From assembly GCF_011601265.1 (NCBI RefSeq), contig NZ_JAAOLX010000010.1, positions 1 to 64,000 of the forward strand: 64,000 nucleotides of DNA, in the 5' to 3' direction. Below, in pieces: positions 44,381 through 54,126 of the stretch. Under the pieces are notes generated by a model. It saw nothing but the letters and a program-made list of their open reading frames with translations, did no database searches and was not told where the DNA came from. The first letter of the stretch is position 1; each line of letters starts with the position of its first letter. This stretch comes from Iodobacter violaceini (GTDB taxonomy: Bacteria > Pseudomonadota > Gammaproteobacteria > Burkholderiales > Chitinibacteraceae). A program made the position numbers and the translations under genes.

Positions 44381-44938
44381 ATGCAACGTTTATTTTTTAT
44401 TACCCTCCTTGCCCTGCCTTGCCTTGCCAGCGCATCTGAATACAGTAATACCACTCCGCCGGGCATAGAGCGGGATAGCGGAACAACATTTTCACGCCTA
44501 CTCAAAGACGCGCCACTGCCCACGCCTGAAGAAAAAGAATTCACCAAGCCAGATCCAAAGAAACTCGAAAAATGGCAGGAATTCAGCGCAAATTATGATT
44601 CCAGAATGAATAAATTTGAAATCGCACTGGATGGCATTGTTGTGGGGCAAGACGATATTGTCCGCTATGCCGTGGCCGTAACCAGCAAGGGCAGCAAGGT
44701 CAGAAATGTCAGCTTTGAAGGGATTGATTGCAAAACCAGGCAATACCGCAGCTACGCCTATTTAAGCGGCGATCAGTGGCAAAACCTTAACCGCCCGTGG
44801 GAGCTTATTTTTAAAGATAAACGCAATGGCTATCAGTACAAGCTGGCCAAAGAGTTTTGCTGGGGCGAATCGCCCTCATCGGCAGAAAAAATTGTCGATT
44901 CAATGACATCGAACGAACCGCTTAAGATTGTTCGCTAA
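44381..44938 (+). CDS. CNP1-like family protein (periplasmic)
   Basis: 185 residues with a signal peptide (MQRLFFITLLALPCLASA). The mature protein shows GTTFSRLLKDAPLPTPEEKE, FEIALDGIVVGQDDIVRYAVAV, NVSFEGIDCKTRQYRSYAYL and LAKEFCWGESP, the pattern of the CNP1-like domain. Two conserved Cys may form a disulfide. Function unknown. It follows the CDF gene by 31 bases on the same strand, so it may belong to the same transcript. Confidence 0.82.
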   Translation: MQRLFFITLLALPCLASASEYSNTTPPGIERDSGTTFSRLLKDAPLPTPEEKEFTKPDPKKLEKWQEFSANYDSRMNKFEIALDGIVVGQDDIVRYAVAVTSKGSKVRNVSFEGIDCKTRQYRSYAYLSGDQWQNLNRPWELIFKDKRNGYQYKLAKEFCWGESPSSAEKIVDSMTSNEPLKIVR

Positions 44939-44950
44939 CACACACCGCAT

Positions 44951-44986
44951 CAATGCAGGACATAAAAACCACTTATGCCCTGCATC
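44951..44986. terminator. Hairpin between the CNP1-like and Bcr/CflA-like genes
   Basis: ATGCAGGACATAA and TTATGCCCTGCAT form a near-perfect stem around a short loop just past the stop of the CNP1-like gene. No strong T-run follows. Confidence 0.6.
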
Positions 44987-45021
44987 TTTATCCATAAAAC
45001 AAACAAGGCCTCAGTTAGTCG

Positions 45022-46230
45022 TCAGGCAGACTTCAAAGCAAGTACTGGCTCAGCACGATAGATACGAAACAACATCGCACCTGACGAAATAGCAATAAAC
45101 AAATACAGCAAAGCCAGGGGTAATAAACTGTCAATCGGTAATAAGCTGGAAAGATACATCACCAATCCGGCACATAACGTCAGCGAAAAGCCAAGTAAAG
45201 AGCTGGCCAAACCCGCCAGAGCAGGGTACATCGACACACTGCGGGCCATCATATTCGGAAAAATAACCCCTGAGAAAAAAGTAATCAGCAGGGTTGGAAT
45301 AATTAGGCTGAATAGATTCAACCCCCATTGCAATGCAAGCGCCACCATTACAATACTAGTGAAAATATTAATCATAGCAGCGGAGCAACACAGGCGTGCG
45401 GCAGCAATACGCCCCGCAATAATCCGGTTACTAAATACCCCGGAGAAATAAGCGCCCCCCATCGCTAAAGCTACATTTCCAAAAAAAACCGGTGAGCGAT
45501 GCAATACGTCCTGAACCATAAAGGGTGCGCATAAATTAAAACTTAACAAGACGCCATAGCAAAGCCCCATAATTAAAAAACACAATTGAAACTCGCGATT
45601 GGCATAAATCATCTGCGAATTTTCAATAATCAATTTTAATTTAAGTGGAACCGTTTTTTTCAGAGACTCTTTCAGCCCGAAAAACACAATTAAAAATAAA
45701 ATTGCTCCATATGCGAGCAAAAAGTACAGACATGACTGCCAGCCCCAATGAATTTGCAATTGGGCCCCAAGCACAGGCGCAACAATAGGCCCCATCCCCC
45801 AGCCAATCACCATATACGTCATCACATGGGCCAGCTCCTTGCCTGCAAAGTGATCTGGTGCAAGCGCCTTCATCACTACAGAACCACAAGCAACGCCTAT
45901 TCCCTGCACAATCCTTGCGGCAAGGAACAAGGCAAAGTGATCCGTCGAAAGTAAAAGCACACTCCCCAGCAAATAAAGCCCAAGCCCAAATAGTAAAGTG
46001 GATCTCCTTCCCCAGGCATCAGCCAGAGGCCCGTAAAATAATTGCCCAATAGCAAAACTCAATAGATAGGCCGTTACACTTAATTGTATTTGCTGTTGGC
46101 TGACACCAAAATCGTGCCGCATTGCCGGCAGGGCGGTGACATAAATATCAATCGCCATTTGTCCTATTGGCGACAGCATAATAATCAAGCACATCACAAG
46201 AGAAGGATGATTGGGGAGCTGCTTTTGCAT
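45022..46230 (-). CDS. MFS exporter, Bcr/CflA family
   Basis: 402 residues, 12 membrane helices. The N-terminus ends helix 1 in MAIDIYVTALPAM, then QLSVTAYLLSFAIGQLFYGPLADAWGRR and ARIVQGIGVACGSVVMKAL, all Bcr/CflA hallmarks. Members export bicyclomycin, sulfonamides, chloramphenicol or small metabolites by proton antiport. It is nine bases downstream of a lipocalin-like gene and both are divergent from a LysR regulator, which suggests that regulator controls them. Confidence 0.88.
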   Translation of the reverse strand: MQKQLPNHPSLVMCLIIMLSPIGQMAIDIYVTALPAMRHDFGVSQQQIQLSVTAYLLSFAIGQLFYGPLADAWGRRSTLLFGLGLYLLGSVLLLSTDHFALFLAARIVQGIGVACGSVVMKALAPDHFAGKELAHVMTYMVIGWGMGPIVAPVLGAQLQIHWGWQSCLYFLLAYGAILFLIVFFGLKESLKKTVPLKLKLIIENSQMIYANREFQLCFLIMGLCYGVLLSFNLCAPFMVQDVLHRSPVFFGNVALAMGGAYFSGVFSNRIIAGRIAAARLCCSAAMINIFTSIVMVALALQWGLNLFSLIIPTLLITFFSGVIFPNMMARSVSMYPALAGLASSLLGFSLTLCAGLVMYLSSLLPIDSLLPLALLYLFIAISSGAMLFRIYRAEPVLALKSA

Positions 46231-46239
46231 ATCAGGCCC

Positions 46240-46770
46240 CTATGCCGCGATCAGACGAAACTGTTGGTTAACAGCCTCACTGTCCGTCATAGTTGCAGAA
46301 CGCTTACGCCAGACTAAGTGAGTGGTCATTTGCTTTCCACGGAAGGAAGAAGCCTGGCATGTGCTTAATTCAAGCCTGTCCCCCTGCAAATGAAGACGGC
46401 GAAGCAACGAGCAGCCAACCCAATTAGGGAAAAGGCTGTTTTGCATATGATGCTTGATTAACCCACTAAAAGATTGCTCCGACATTCCATTCGCAGCGGG
46501 CTCAATTTCCACCTCATATAAACCTGAGTATGCAAAATAGCTTGCTGCAGCCAGGCTTAGCTCAGGAGCCGTTTTTTCATGCAGATTATCTGAAGCAAAC
46601 AGTGCCCGCTCACTATCCATAATTTGCACAGACATATAGCCGTCAGGCGTGTACATAATCATGCCCTGTGGTTGCTCTCCCATCGGAAAGGCAACACTAC
46701 CATCCTCTGCACGCTTCAGATAAGACTCCAGCACCCATGCACCAGCCAAAATTGCTTTCAAATTAACCAA
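46240..46770 (-). CDS. Lipocalin-like domain protein
   Basis: 176 residues starting at a TTG (46770) seven bases after GGGAAAG; no ATG is available nearby. LAGAWVLESYLKRAEDG, PQGMIMYTPDGYMSVQIM, YFAYSGLYEVE and LTTHLVWRK-like strands match the cytoplasmic lipocalin_5 family found next to polyketide, oxidoreductase and exporter genes. No signal peptide. It probably binds a small hydrophobic compound connected with the exporter downstream. Confidence 0.8.
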   Translation of the reverse strand: MVNLKAILAGAWVLESYLKRAEDGSVAFPMGEQPQGMIMYTPDGYMSVQIMDSERALFASDNLHEKTAPELSLAAASYFAYSGLYEVEIEPAANGMSEQSFSGLIKHHMQNSLFPNWVGCSLLRRLHLQGDRLELSTCQASSFRGKQMTTHLVWRKRSATMTDSEAVNQQFRLIAA

Positions 46771-47008
46771 TTAAATCTTTCCCAATTATTTTAAACACCC
46801 ACGGAATAATGCAAAAAATTCCACGGAACAAGTAAGGAATTGATTATAAGTTGAAGACAAAAGGGACTGGAATCGGCAAAACTGCATGATCGTATTGCAT
46901 TTTTATAGCCTATCTACAAATATATATGGAATATTAATTACTTATTTATAAAAAAATCAGCACAATAATCCAAAAATACTTGACAATGATAGACGAATAA
47001 TTTTATTA

Positions 47009-47938
47009 ATGTCCGCGACAATCAATCACCCCTCCCGGCAGCAAGGTATGGACTGGAATAACGTTCGCTACTTCCTGGCAATTTACAAAATGAAGACGCT
47101 TGCAGCGGCTGCCAATCTGCTGAATGTGGATCAGGCAACCGCTGGCAGACACCTGAATGCGCTGGAGCGGCAGTTAAACACCCGCTTATTTCTGCGCACT
47201 ACGGCAGGTATGATGCCAACTCCATTTGCAGACCTGTTATTACCACAGGCACTGCGGCTGGAGGAGGCTGCGCTGTCGATGCAAAAAATGGTACAGGATT
47301 CAGACTTGGGATTAGCCGGGCTGATACGCATTGCCACCACCGATACGCTGGCGCAATTTTTTGTAATTCCTGCTGTAAAAGCACTGCAAAAACAAAACCC
47401 GGATATAGAAGTTGTGCTTTTAACAGGAGCGGAGTTAGTAAATATGAACCGGCGAGAGGCGGATATAGCCCTGCGCACCATTCGCCCGGAGTCGCCTCTG
47501 TTAATTACCCGGAAACTCATGGATCTCACGGTTTCTCTTTATGGGTCGGCTCAATATTGGCGAACACACCCTCAGCCTGTTTGGGGCGAACATTTCAATG
47601 GACACACCCTGCTACTGCCCCTGCAGCCTACAGGCTGGTCAGAGCCAGAACAGCTGGCAGGAGAAAGTATTGATCAGGGAAAAATTGGAATGCGCTGCAA
47701 CACGCTATTTAGTTTGTGCGCCGCAACCCGCTCGGGCCTTGGCATCACAGAATTACCTGATTTTCTTGCCCATGAATACCCTGAGCTGCAAGCCGTCTGG
47801 GCAGAACGCCGGCGACGGTATCCGGTATGGCTGGTCGCTCACCCCGATCTATACAAGACAGCAAGGGTGAGAGCTTTGATCGATGCAATTTGCATAGCCG
47901 CTGCAGCATACCCATCCTTAGTCCCTGCCTTTACATAA
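47009..47938 (+). CDS. LysR-family transcriptional regulator
   Basis: 309 residues; a shorter start at 47048 (MDWNNVRYFLAI) would match the family N-terminus, but neither has a strong ribosome site. N-terminal winged HTH: YFLAIYKMKTLAAAANLLNVDQATAGRHLNALE (shown in parts here: TLAAAANLL, TAGRHLNALE). The ligand-binding domain follows, with IRIATTDTLAQFF and GLGITELPDF. It is divergent from the lipocalin and exporter genes with 238 AT-rich bases between, the usual place for a LysR operator. Confidence 0.88.
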   Translation: MSATINHPSRQQGMDWNNVRYFLAIYKMKTLAAAANLLNVDQATAGRHLNALERQLNTRLFLRTTAGMMPTPFADLLLPQALRLEEAALSMQKMVQDSDLGLAGLIRIATTDTLAQFFVIPAVKALQKQNPDIEVVLLTGAELVNMNRREADIALRTIRPESPLLITRKLMDLTVSLYGSAQYWRTHPQPVWGEHFNGHTLLLPLQPTGWSEPEQLAGESIDQGKIGMRCNTLFSLCAATRSGLGITELPDFLAHEYPELQAVWAERRRRYPVWLVAHPDLYKTARVRALIDAICIAAAAYPSLVPAFT

Positions 47939-47977
47939 GGCACATCAAGAATAAACAAAGGTTTACAGCGGGCTTGA

Positions 47978-49102
47978 TTAGTCCATCAGCACCATATTAT
48001 CGCGGTGGATCAGCTCTGATTCATCGATATAACCCAGAGCTGCTTCAATCTGCCCCGTGGGCAAACGCATAATCCGGCGGGTTTCAGCGGCACTATAATT
48101 GGCCAGACCACGGGCAATTTCTACTCCGCCCGCATCCACACAGCTCACCACATCACCCCGCAGGAAATCGCCAAGCGCTTCTTTTACGCCAATAGGCAGC
48201 AGACTTGAGCCTTGCAAGCGCAGCGCTCTCACCGCACCTGCATCCAGCACCACACTGCCTTTAAGCAGCAAATGATCGGCAATCCATTGTTTTTTGGCCG
48301 CGATTGGCGTTGATTGTGCGGTCAGCTGCGTGCCAATCCGCTCGCCACGGGCTAAGCGAGCCAATACTTCATGCTCCCGGCCACTAGCGATCACGGTTGA
48401 TGCACCACTTCTGGCTGCCCGCTTGGCAGCAATAATCTTGGTATACATGCCGCCTGTGCCCACACTGGAGCCCGCACCGCCCGCCATATCTTCCAGGCGG
48501 GCATCCCCTGCTTCGGCTTCTTCAACCAGCCGGGCATCAGGATCAGAGCGCGGATCAGCGGTATAGAGGCCTGTTTGGTCGGTCAGGATAATCAGCGCGT
48601 CACCCTCGATCAGATTGGTCACCAAAGCGCCAAGGGTATCGTTATCGCCAAATTTAATTTCGGCAGTGACCACCGTATCGTTTTCATTAATGATGGGAAT
48701 CACGCCCAGATTCAGCAGCGTCATCAGGGTAGAGCGGGCATTAAGATAGCGGGTGCGATCAGCCAAATCTTCGTGTGTGAGCAAAATTTGCGCCGTTTTT
48801 AAACCATAGGCGCGAAAAGCACTCTCATAAGCCTGACACAAGCCCATTTGCCCTACCGCAGCGGCTGCTTGTTTTTCGTGTACCGAAGTCGGCTTTTGCG
48901 ACCAGCCCAAGCGTGCCACACCCTCGGCAATAGCGCCGGAGGAAACCAGCACCACCTGTTTGCCCATTTTTGAGACTTCGGCAATTTCCTGCGCCCAGCG
49001 CAAAAGAGCGGCGTGATCGAGGCCACGGCCTTCATTGGTAACCAAGCTGGAGCCAACTTTCACCACAATACGGTGCGCGGCGTGAATAATGCTCTGCGAC
49101 AT
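47978..49102 (-). CDS. proB: Glutamate 5-kinase
   Basis: 374 residues from ATG 49102, seven bases after AAGGAA. First step of proline synthesis: phosphorylates glutamate. Amino-acid kinase domain with [45 protein letters not shown] and [19 protein letters not shown], then a C-terminal PUA domain ([13 protein letters not shown] to [14 protein letters not shown]). Complete. It stands alone here; proA is not in the window. Confidence 0.95.
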   Translation of the reverse strand: MSQSIIHAAHRIVVKVGSSLVTNEGRGLDHAALLRWAQEIAEVSKMGKQVVLVSSGAIAEGVARLGWSQKPTSVHEKQAAAAVGQMGLCQAYESAFRAYGLKTAQILLTHEDLADRTRYLNARSTLMTLLNLGVIPIINENDTVVTAEIKFGDNDTLGALVTNLIEGDALIILTDQTGLYTADPRSDPDARLVEEAEAGDARLEDMAGGAGSSVGTGGMYTKIIAAKRAARSGASTVIASGREHEVLARLARGERIGTQLTAQSTPIAAKKQWIADHLLLKGSVVLDAGAVRALRLQGSSLLPIGVKEALGDFLRGDVVSCVDAGGVEIARGLANYSAAETRRIMRLPTGQIEAALGYIDESELIHRDNMVLMD

Positions 49103-49208
49103 AGCCATTTCCTTATGCGAGGATGGGCATTATACCGGTAAGGCGGCTTATCAGATTAAGCAGTATCAAACGACTAAACCGCTAACCCCACTTAAAGAGT
49201 CTGCCGCA

Positions 49209-49805
49209 ATGCGTTTTAGTAAACCTCTGCTTTTTATCGCCTGCCTGCTGCCGCTCGCCTGGATATTATTTGCAACCGGGCAAGCGGTTAATCCGATTGA
49301 GTTTTTAACCAGGCAAACGGGCACGTGGACGCTTAACTTTCTGCTGATCACCCTCGCCGTTACCCCGCTGCGCCGCCTGAGTGGCTACGGCAAGCTGCTG
49401 CTTTACCGCCGCATGCTGGGGCTTTATGTGTTTTTTTACTCTTTTATCCACGCGCTGACTTTCTTTGTATTCGATCACGGCTTAGACCCGGCCGCAATCT
49501 GGCACGACGTGATCAAACGCCCTTTTGTAACCGTTGGATTTTTGGCTTTTGTTTTGCTGATTCCACTGGCAGCCACATCGAATCAAGCAGCGATCCGCAA
49601 GCTAAAACGCCAGTGGCAACGCCTGCATAAGCTGGTGTATCTGATTGCCAGCTTAGGCGTACTGCATTATCTGTGGCTGGTAAAACGGGATTTAAGCACC
49701 CCGCTTATTTACGCCGCCATCTTAGGGTTGTTGTTCTTAATGCGTACGCCAATGGCAAGGCGGCTTGATGGGATATTGAAACCCAAAGGTCTGTCCAAAC
49801 CCTAA
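49209..49805 (+). CDS. msrQ: MsrQ, haem-binding membrane subunit of the MsrPQ system
   Basis: 198 residues from ATG 49209 (MRFSKPLLFIACLLPLAW). Six membrane helices of the ferric-reductase-like type; the His ligands are in LRRLSGYGKLLLYRRMLGLYVFFYSFIHAL (here the FIHAL His) and RLHKLVYLIASLGVLHYLW. It feeds quinol electrons to the periplasmic methionine sulfoxide reductase MsrP. The partner msrP, normally adjacent upstream, is not here; its place is taken by divergent proB. Confidence 0.88.
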   Translation: MRFSKPLLFIACLLPLAWILFATGQAVNPIEFLTRQTGTWTLNFLLITLAVTPLRRLSGYGKLLLYRRMLGLYVFFYSFIHALTFFVFDHGLDPAAIWHDVIKRPFVTVGFLAFVLLIPLAATSNQAAIRKLKRQWQRLHKLVYLIASLGVLHYLWLVKRDLSTPLIYAAILGLLFLMRTPMARRLDGILKPKGLSKP

Positions 49806-50007
49806 ATCTGCAGGCACAGAAAACACTAAGTTGAAAAGCAGAGCACTGAAAAAACCATAAAGTAAGTATATTTTTTCAGGTATTTAAATCGTCATCCCCT
49901 AATGTATTTATCGGGGGCTCAGTTTAAATACTGAGTTCCCGGCAGAGCAAAAATGATGGAACTGAATAAATTAGTTTTTCTCTTTGTACTCTGTGTCTGC
50001 AGATCTT
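49804..50007. repeat. MITE-like inverted-repeat element, copy A
   Basis: The left arm AAATCTGCAGGCACAGA is matched by the complement of CTGTGTCTGCAGATCTTT on the right (about 49990-50007). Inner sequence is AT-rich with a GGGGGCTCAGTTTAAATACTGAGTTCCC-type hairpin region (arms CTCAGT/ACTGAG). It fills the whole gap between msrQ and the HD-GYP gene. Related arms occur at 51678 and 53943. Confidence 0.65.
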
Positions 50008-50024
50008 TTAGTTTTATTCCCCCC

Positions 50025-51248
50025 TCAACCCGGTGGAATTAAAAAGCGGGTAACGTCAATTCCCCATTTATCCGGCGATTCATGCCCGGTAATCCGGTCT
50101 GCTCCGCCCAGCCCCATAGGTTTGGATAAATCAATTTCTACCGGTGGAATATAAGTATTAGCCTTAGTGCTAAATACAGCCTTCACCCTTGGCATTAATA
50201 AATTGCCTTCGTTTTGCTCAAGCACCACAGCCAGGCGCCCAGATTCTAATTTAACCAAAGAGCCCACAGGGTAAATACCCACTGTCCGCATAAAGGCTTG
50301 CACAAGAGTAGGGTTAAAATGGAATTTACTCCATTCCCATAATTTTTTTAGTCCTTCTGATGCAGGCATTCCCTTGTGATAACAGCGATCAGAAGTAATG
50401 GCATCGTATACATCCACCACCGATGCCATTTGCGTTAATTGTGTAATATTGTCGCCGGGTAATTTATGCGGATAGCCACTGCCATCCATACGCTCGTGAT
50501 GATGAAGCGTAATTTCCAATGGAATTTCGCCAATTGAATCCACCTGCGACAATATTTTAAAACCCTCCATGGGATGAGAGCGCATAACTTCAAATTCTGC
50601 TTCCGTCAGTCTGCCGGGTTTATTCAGAATTTCATTGGGCACCATGGTTTTACCGGTATCGTGCAATAAACCACCAATACCAGCCTGCCTGATTAATTCC
50701 GCAGGAAAATTCATACTTTTTGCAAAAGTAACCATCAGCGTACACACGCTTACCGAATGCAAAAAAGTATATTCGTCTTTATCTTTAATTCCCGACAAGC
50801 CTAATAAAGCGCTGCTATTTCGCAATATAGAATCAGTAATTGCCTCAACAACTTCTTCCACATCATCCATATGAATTGCTTTACCCATACGGGCATCCTG
50901 CATCACAGACCGCACCAAATTATGCGCCTGCTTGTGAATCCGCTTGGCACGGCTCATTTCTTCTGTGGTGGAAACCTGAATAACCGGGGCGGGAGCGGTG
51001 GCGACTTTAACCATCTCGGCCTCAATTGATGCATTCACTTCATCCACCGTAGGCGCATGGGCATAGTCCAGCCCTCTGTCGGTATCGATATAAACCTCAT
51101 GCGCCCCGGATGCGATGATTTTTTGTAAATCTTCGTCCGTTTTAACCACAAACTGCTTGCGCAAAAAGGGATGGTCCATCCAGTCCACATTCAGATCATG
51201 GATATACATGCCGATCTTTAATACTTCTGTGGGGATTTTCTTGATCAT
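50025..51248 (-). CDS. HD-GYP domain c-di-GMP phosphodiesterase with DUF3391
   Basis: 407 residues. The N-terminal DUF3391 module (PTEVLKIGMYIHDLNVDW, FVVKTDEDLQKI) precedes an HD-GYP core: LLHDTGKTMVPNEIL (HD), RSHPMEGFKIL, HHHERMDGSGYPHKLPG (the GYP motif) and VVDVYDAITSDRCYH. Such proteins degrade the second messenger c-di-GMP and so affect motility and biofilm. All metal-binding residues appear present, so it is probably active. Confidence 0.92.
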   Translation of the reverse strand: MIKKIPTEVLKIGMYIHDLNVDWMDHPFLRKQFVVKTDEDLQKIIASGAHEVYIDTDRGLDYAHAPTVDEVNASIEAEMVKVATAPAPVIQVSTTEEMSRAKRIHKQAHNLVRSVMQDARMGKAIHMDDVEEVVEAITDSILRNSSALLGLSGIKDKDEYTFLHSVSVCTLMVTFAKSMNFPAELIRQAGIGGLLHDTGKTMVPNEILNKPGRLTEAEFEVMRSHPMEGFKILSQVDSIGEIPLEITLHHHERMDGSGYPHKLPGDNITQLTQMASVVDVYDAITSDRCYHKGMPASEGLKKLWEWSKFHFNPTLVQAFMRTVGIYPVGSLVKLESGRLAVVLEQNEGNLLMPRVKAVFSTKANTYIPPVEIDLSKPMGLGGADRITGHESPDKWGIDVTRFLIPPG

Positions 51249-51305
51249 GGCCAGTTACAATGTGGATTGTTCCTTCATCTTAGAACTAAGCTTTGCTCCC
51301 CGCTC

Positions 51306-51647
51306 ATGTACAAATTAACTTTCATCAGCTTACAAGACAACCGCCGCCTGGAATGCACAGCCCAAGCGCAAAGCACGCTGATTTCGGCGGTCAGATCATT
51401 AGTCAGCGATGGAAAATTACAACTGGCGTGGCGCTGTGGTCAGGGAACCTGTGGTGCCTGCAAAGTGCGCTTAGAGCATGCAGGCAGCGGCAGCATGGTG
51501 ACGCTGGGCGGTAAAGAAAAAAACGTGATGATCCGCCATGCCGGGCTGGCCGCGGACTCCCCGCTTACCATTCCTGATACACCAGAACTGGTGCGGCTGG
51601 CCTGCCATATTCAAATTAAGAGTGATTTAACGATTTATGTTGAATGA
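51306..51647 (+). CDS. 2Fe-2S ferredoxin-like protein
   Basis: 113 residues from ATG 51306 (MYKLTFISLQDNRRLECTAQ). A plant-type ferredoxin fold with cluster ligands C-x5-C-x2-C in RCGQGTCGACKVRLEH and a fourth Cys in LACHIQIKSDLTI. It is short and lacks reductase domains, so it is an electron carrier. The upstream gap to the HD-GYP gene is only 57 bases and divergent; no clear ribosome site is seen. Confidence 0.82.
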   Translation: MYKLTFISLQDNRRLECTAQAQSTLISAVRSLVSDGKLQLAWRCGQGTCGACKVRLEHAGSGSMVTLGGKEKNVMIRHAGLAADSPLTIPDTPELVRLACHIQIKSDLTIYVE

Positions 51648-51677
51648 TGCTTGGGGTGTTGCTTATAAATATGCCCC

Positions 51678-51705
51678 AAAAATCTGCAGGCACAGAGAAA
51701 AACCA
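51678..51705. repeat. Single arm of the MITE-like repeat, copy B
   Basis: AAAATCTGCAGGCACAGAG followed by AAAAACC matches the left arm of the element at 49804. No matching right arm is present before the IclR gene, so it is a truncated copy. Confidence 0.6.
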
Positions 51706-51729
51706 AATAACGGGCGCCCTGGTCCCACC

Positions 51730-52488
51730 TTAAACCGCCCCCATCCTGCGGCTGATCGCTTGTGTGGCAGCTAATAATCTTTTTACCAGCTCGCTTTCAG
51801 CACTAGGTTGCAGAGTGGATGAAGAAGAGCCCACTACAGTGATCACACCAATAATCTGATTGCGCGCATCAAAAACCGGGGCAGAGATTGCATCAACGCC
51901 GCTGATCAGCAAGCCTTGAATACTGTGCCAGCCCTGGCTGCGTATTCCAGCCAGCAGCGTATTGATTTCCTGAACTTCTGCCCTGGCAAGCGCCGCTTCC
52001 TGCAATAAGTGCTTCAGCTCCAGCTCTGGTAAATACGCGCTGAATACCAGGCCCGTGGCCGATTTAAACGCAGGCAATACCGAGCCCACCTGAGTAATCA
52101 GGCTGATGGATCTGAGCGCCTGCTCTACTTGCACCACGGTTGCGCCCTTATTGCCCCATACCGCAAAAAACACCGTTTCATTCAGCTGATCGCGCAAATT
52201 TAAAAGATAGGGCGTGGCCACTTTGAGTACGTCCATTTTGCCCAGCGCAATCAGGCCCACCCGTAAGGCTTCAGGGCCAAGCGCGTAATGATTGCTGCTG
52301 GAATCCTGCTCGGCAAAGCCTGTGGTAATCAGCGCCTGCAAATAGCGATGCACCTTGCTGGCTGGCATTTGCAGAGAGTCAGCCAGCTGAGTCAGCGAGG
52401 TGGCCGGGGCCAGATCAGCCAAAGCTTTTAATACTTGTGCAGCCACTTCTGCCGAACCAACGCTTTGCCGCCTGTCATTTTCTGCCAT
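51730..52488 (-). CDS. IclR-family regulator, probable repressor of hmgA
   Basis: 252 residues. N-terminal winged HTH (VLKALADLAPATSLTQLADSL, then KVHRYLQALITTGF) and a C-terminal IclR effector domain (QLNETVFFAVWGNKGATVVQVEQ, SATGLVFSAYLP, GVDAISAPVFDARNQIIGVITV). It is divergent from hmgA; IclR-type HmgR repressors that sense homogentisate are known beside hmg genes. A palindromic site between the two genes overlaps the predicted hmgA start of transcription. Confidence 0.85.
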   Translation of the reverse strand: MAENDRRQSVGSAEVAAQVLKALADLAPATSLTQLADSLQMPASKVHRYLQALITTGFAEQDSSSNHYALGPEALRVGLIALGKMDVLKVATPYLLNLRDQLNETVFFAVWGNKGATVVQVEQALRSISLITQVGSVLPAFKSATGLVFSAYLPELELKHLLQEAALARAEVQEINTLLAGIRSQGWHSIQGLLISGVDAISAPVFDARNQIIGVITVVGSSSSTLQPSAESELVKRLLAATQAISRRMGAV

Positions 52489-52528
52489 GCTTTTTTACCA
52501 CTGAAATACAAGGATGGGCGTTTATAGC

Positions 52529-52577
52529 TTGACGGGTATTTAAAATCAAATTATGTTTTGCGTAAACCAATTACGCA
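52529..52577 (+). promoter_or_regulatory. hmgA promoter with overlapping IclR-type operator
   Basis: TTGACG (52529-52534) and TATGTT (52552-52557) are spaced by 17 bases as a sigma-70 promoter. Directly after it TGCGTAA-ACCAA-TTACGCA (52559-52577) forms a perfect dyad where transcription should begin, a typical repressor position. A third partial repeat AACGTAAA follows. Confidence 0.7.
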
Positions 52578-52597
52578 TAACGTAAAAAGGACTCGTC

Positions 52598-53884
52598 ATG
52601 TCACACGCAGCTTTGTCTTACCTGTCAGGGTTTGGAAATGAATTCGCCAGTGAAGCATTGGCGGGAGCCTTGCCAGAAGGGCAGAATTCGCCGCAAAAAG
52701 CCCCCTACGGCTTATATCCTGAGCAGTTTTCTACCAGCGCCTTTACCGTGCCACGCGCCGAAGCCCGCCGCACCTGGATGTATCGTATTTTGCCCTCTGC
52801 CGCACATGGCAAATTTGAGCGCTTAGAAAAACAACGCCAGGACTGCAAATTAGGAGCGATCACCCCTAACCGCCTGCGCTGGGATCCGCTGCCCGTTCCT
52901 GATGTCCCCACTGATTTTATTGATGGCCTGATCACCATGGCCGCCAATAGCGATGCGCCTGAAGGCATCACCATCCATCTTTACCGCGCCAATAGCTCCA
53001 TGCAGCGGGCATTTTTTAATGCCGACGGCGAAATGCTGATCATGCCCGAGCAAGGCCGCCTGCGCCTTGTTACTGAGCTGGGCATTTTAGAAATAGAACC
53101 CGAAGAAATTGCCGTGATTCCGCGCGGCATGAAATTCCGTGTGGAGCTGCTTGATGCCGCTGCCTGCGGCTATATCAGCGAAAACCACGGCTCGCCTTTC
53201 CGTATCCCGGACTTAGGCCCCATCGGCAGCAATGGTCTGGCTAACCCGCGCGACTTTTTAACACCAGTGGCCGCCTACGAAGATGTGGATCAGCCGACAC
53301 AGTTAGTACAAAAATTTCAGGGTGAATTCTGGGCCACCACCATGAGCCATTCGCCCTTTAATGTAGTGGCCTGGCACGGCAACAGCGTGCCGTATAAATA
53401 TGATCTGCGCCGCTTTAACACCATAGGCACCGTGAGTTACGACCATCCGGACCCATCTATCTTTACCGTGCTCACCTCGCCCTCTGCGGTGACTGGCCAG
53501 GCCAATTGCGACTTTGTGATTTTCCCGCCACGCTGGATGGTTGCTGAAGACACCTTCCGCCCACCTTGGTTTCATCGTAATCTTATGAATGAGTTCATGG
53601 GCTTGGTACGTGGCGAGTACGACGCCAAGGCCGGTGGCTTTGTGCCGGGCGGCTGCTCCCTGCACAACGTAATGAGCGCCCACGGCCCGGATGCCCGCAC
53701 TTTTATTAATGCCAGCAGCGCAGAGCTAAAACCGCAAAAAATCGAGCGCACTATGGCATTTATGTTTGAAACCCACGCCGTAATCCGCCCAACGCAATAC
53801 GCACTGGAATGCGCACAGCTTCAAACAAACTACGACGACTGCTGGGCAGACATGCCCAAAACATTTAATAAAAACCAGATATAA
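52598..53884 (+). CDS. hmgA: Homogentisate 1,2-dioxygenase
   Basis: 428 residues. Opens the ring of homogentisate to maleylacetoacetate with Fe(II) and oxygen. Family motifs: [19 protein letters not shown] at the start, [46 protein letters not shown] (shown in parts: [24 protein letters not shown]) containing iron ligands His and Glu, and [12 protein letters not shown] with the third His. The start has AAAGGA. It is the first gene of a four-gene run for tyrosine/phenylalanine breakdown. Confidence 0.97.
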   Translation: MSHAALSYLSGFGNEFASEALAGALPEGQNSPQKAPYGLYPEQFSTSAFTVPRAEARRTWMYRILPSAAHGKFERLEKQRQDCKLGAITPNRLRWDPLPVPDVPTDFIDGLITMAANSDAPEGITIHLYRANSSMQRAFFNADGEMLIMPEQGRLRLVTELGILEIEPEEIAVIPRGMKFRVELLDAAACGYISENHGSPFRIPDLGPIGSNGLANPRDFLTPVAAYEDVDQPTQLVQKFQGEFWATTMSHSPFNVVAWHGNSVPYKYDLRRFNTIGTVSYDHPDPSIFTVLTSPSAVTGQANCDFVIFPPRWMVAEDTFRPPWFHRNLMNEFMGLVRGEYDAKAGGFVPGGCSLHNVMSAHGPDARTFINASSAELKPQKIERTMAFMFETHAVIRPTQYALECAQLQTNYDDCWADMPKTFNKNQI

Positions 53885-53942
53885 ATTGAAACCCCAAAAG
53901 CTGTTAAGACTAAGAACGCAGAAAGGCCAAGTTAAAATCCTA

Positions 53943-54103
53943 AAATCTGCAGACACAAAGAACACAGAACTAAAAAGCAGCACGCGGAGAAAACCATAGC
54001 TGGACGGGGTTTTTCTCTGTGTGCCCTGTGTTCTCCCCGGTCTTTGTGCTTACATATTTTTTACAACCTGTATTTTCCGTTCTCTGTGTCTGCAGAACTT
54101 TTT
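53943..54103. repeat. MITE-like inverted-repeat element, copy C
   Basis: The left arm AAATCTGCAGACACAAAGAA pairs with TTCTCTGTGTCTGCAGAACTT at the right end. A nested inner pair (GCGGAGAAAACC with GGGTTTTTCTCTG) is also present. It fills the hmgA-fahA gap and would form a large hairpin in the operon mRNA. Confidence 0.7.
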
Positions 54104-54126
54104 AATAAAACCCAACGGAGCCCCTC

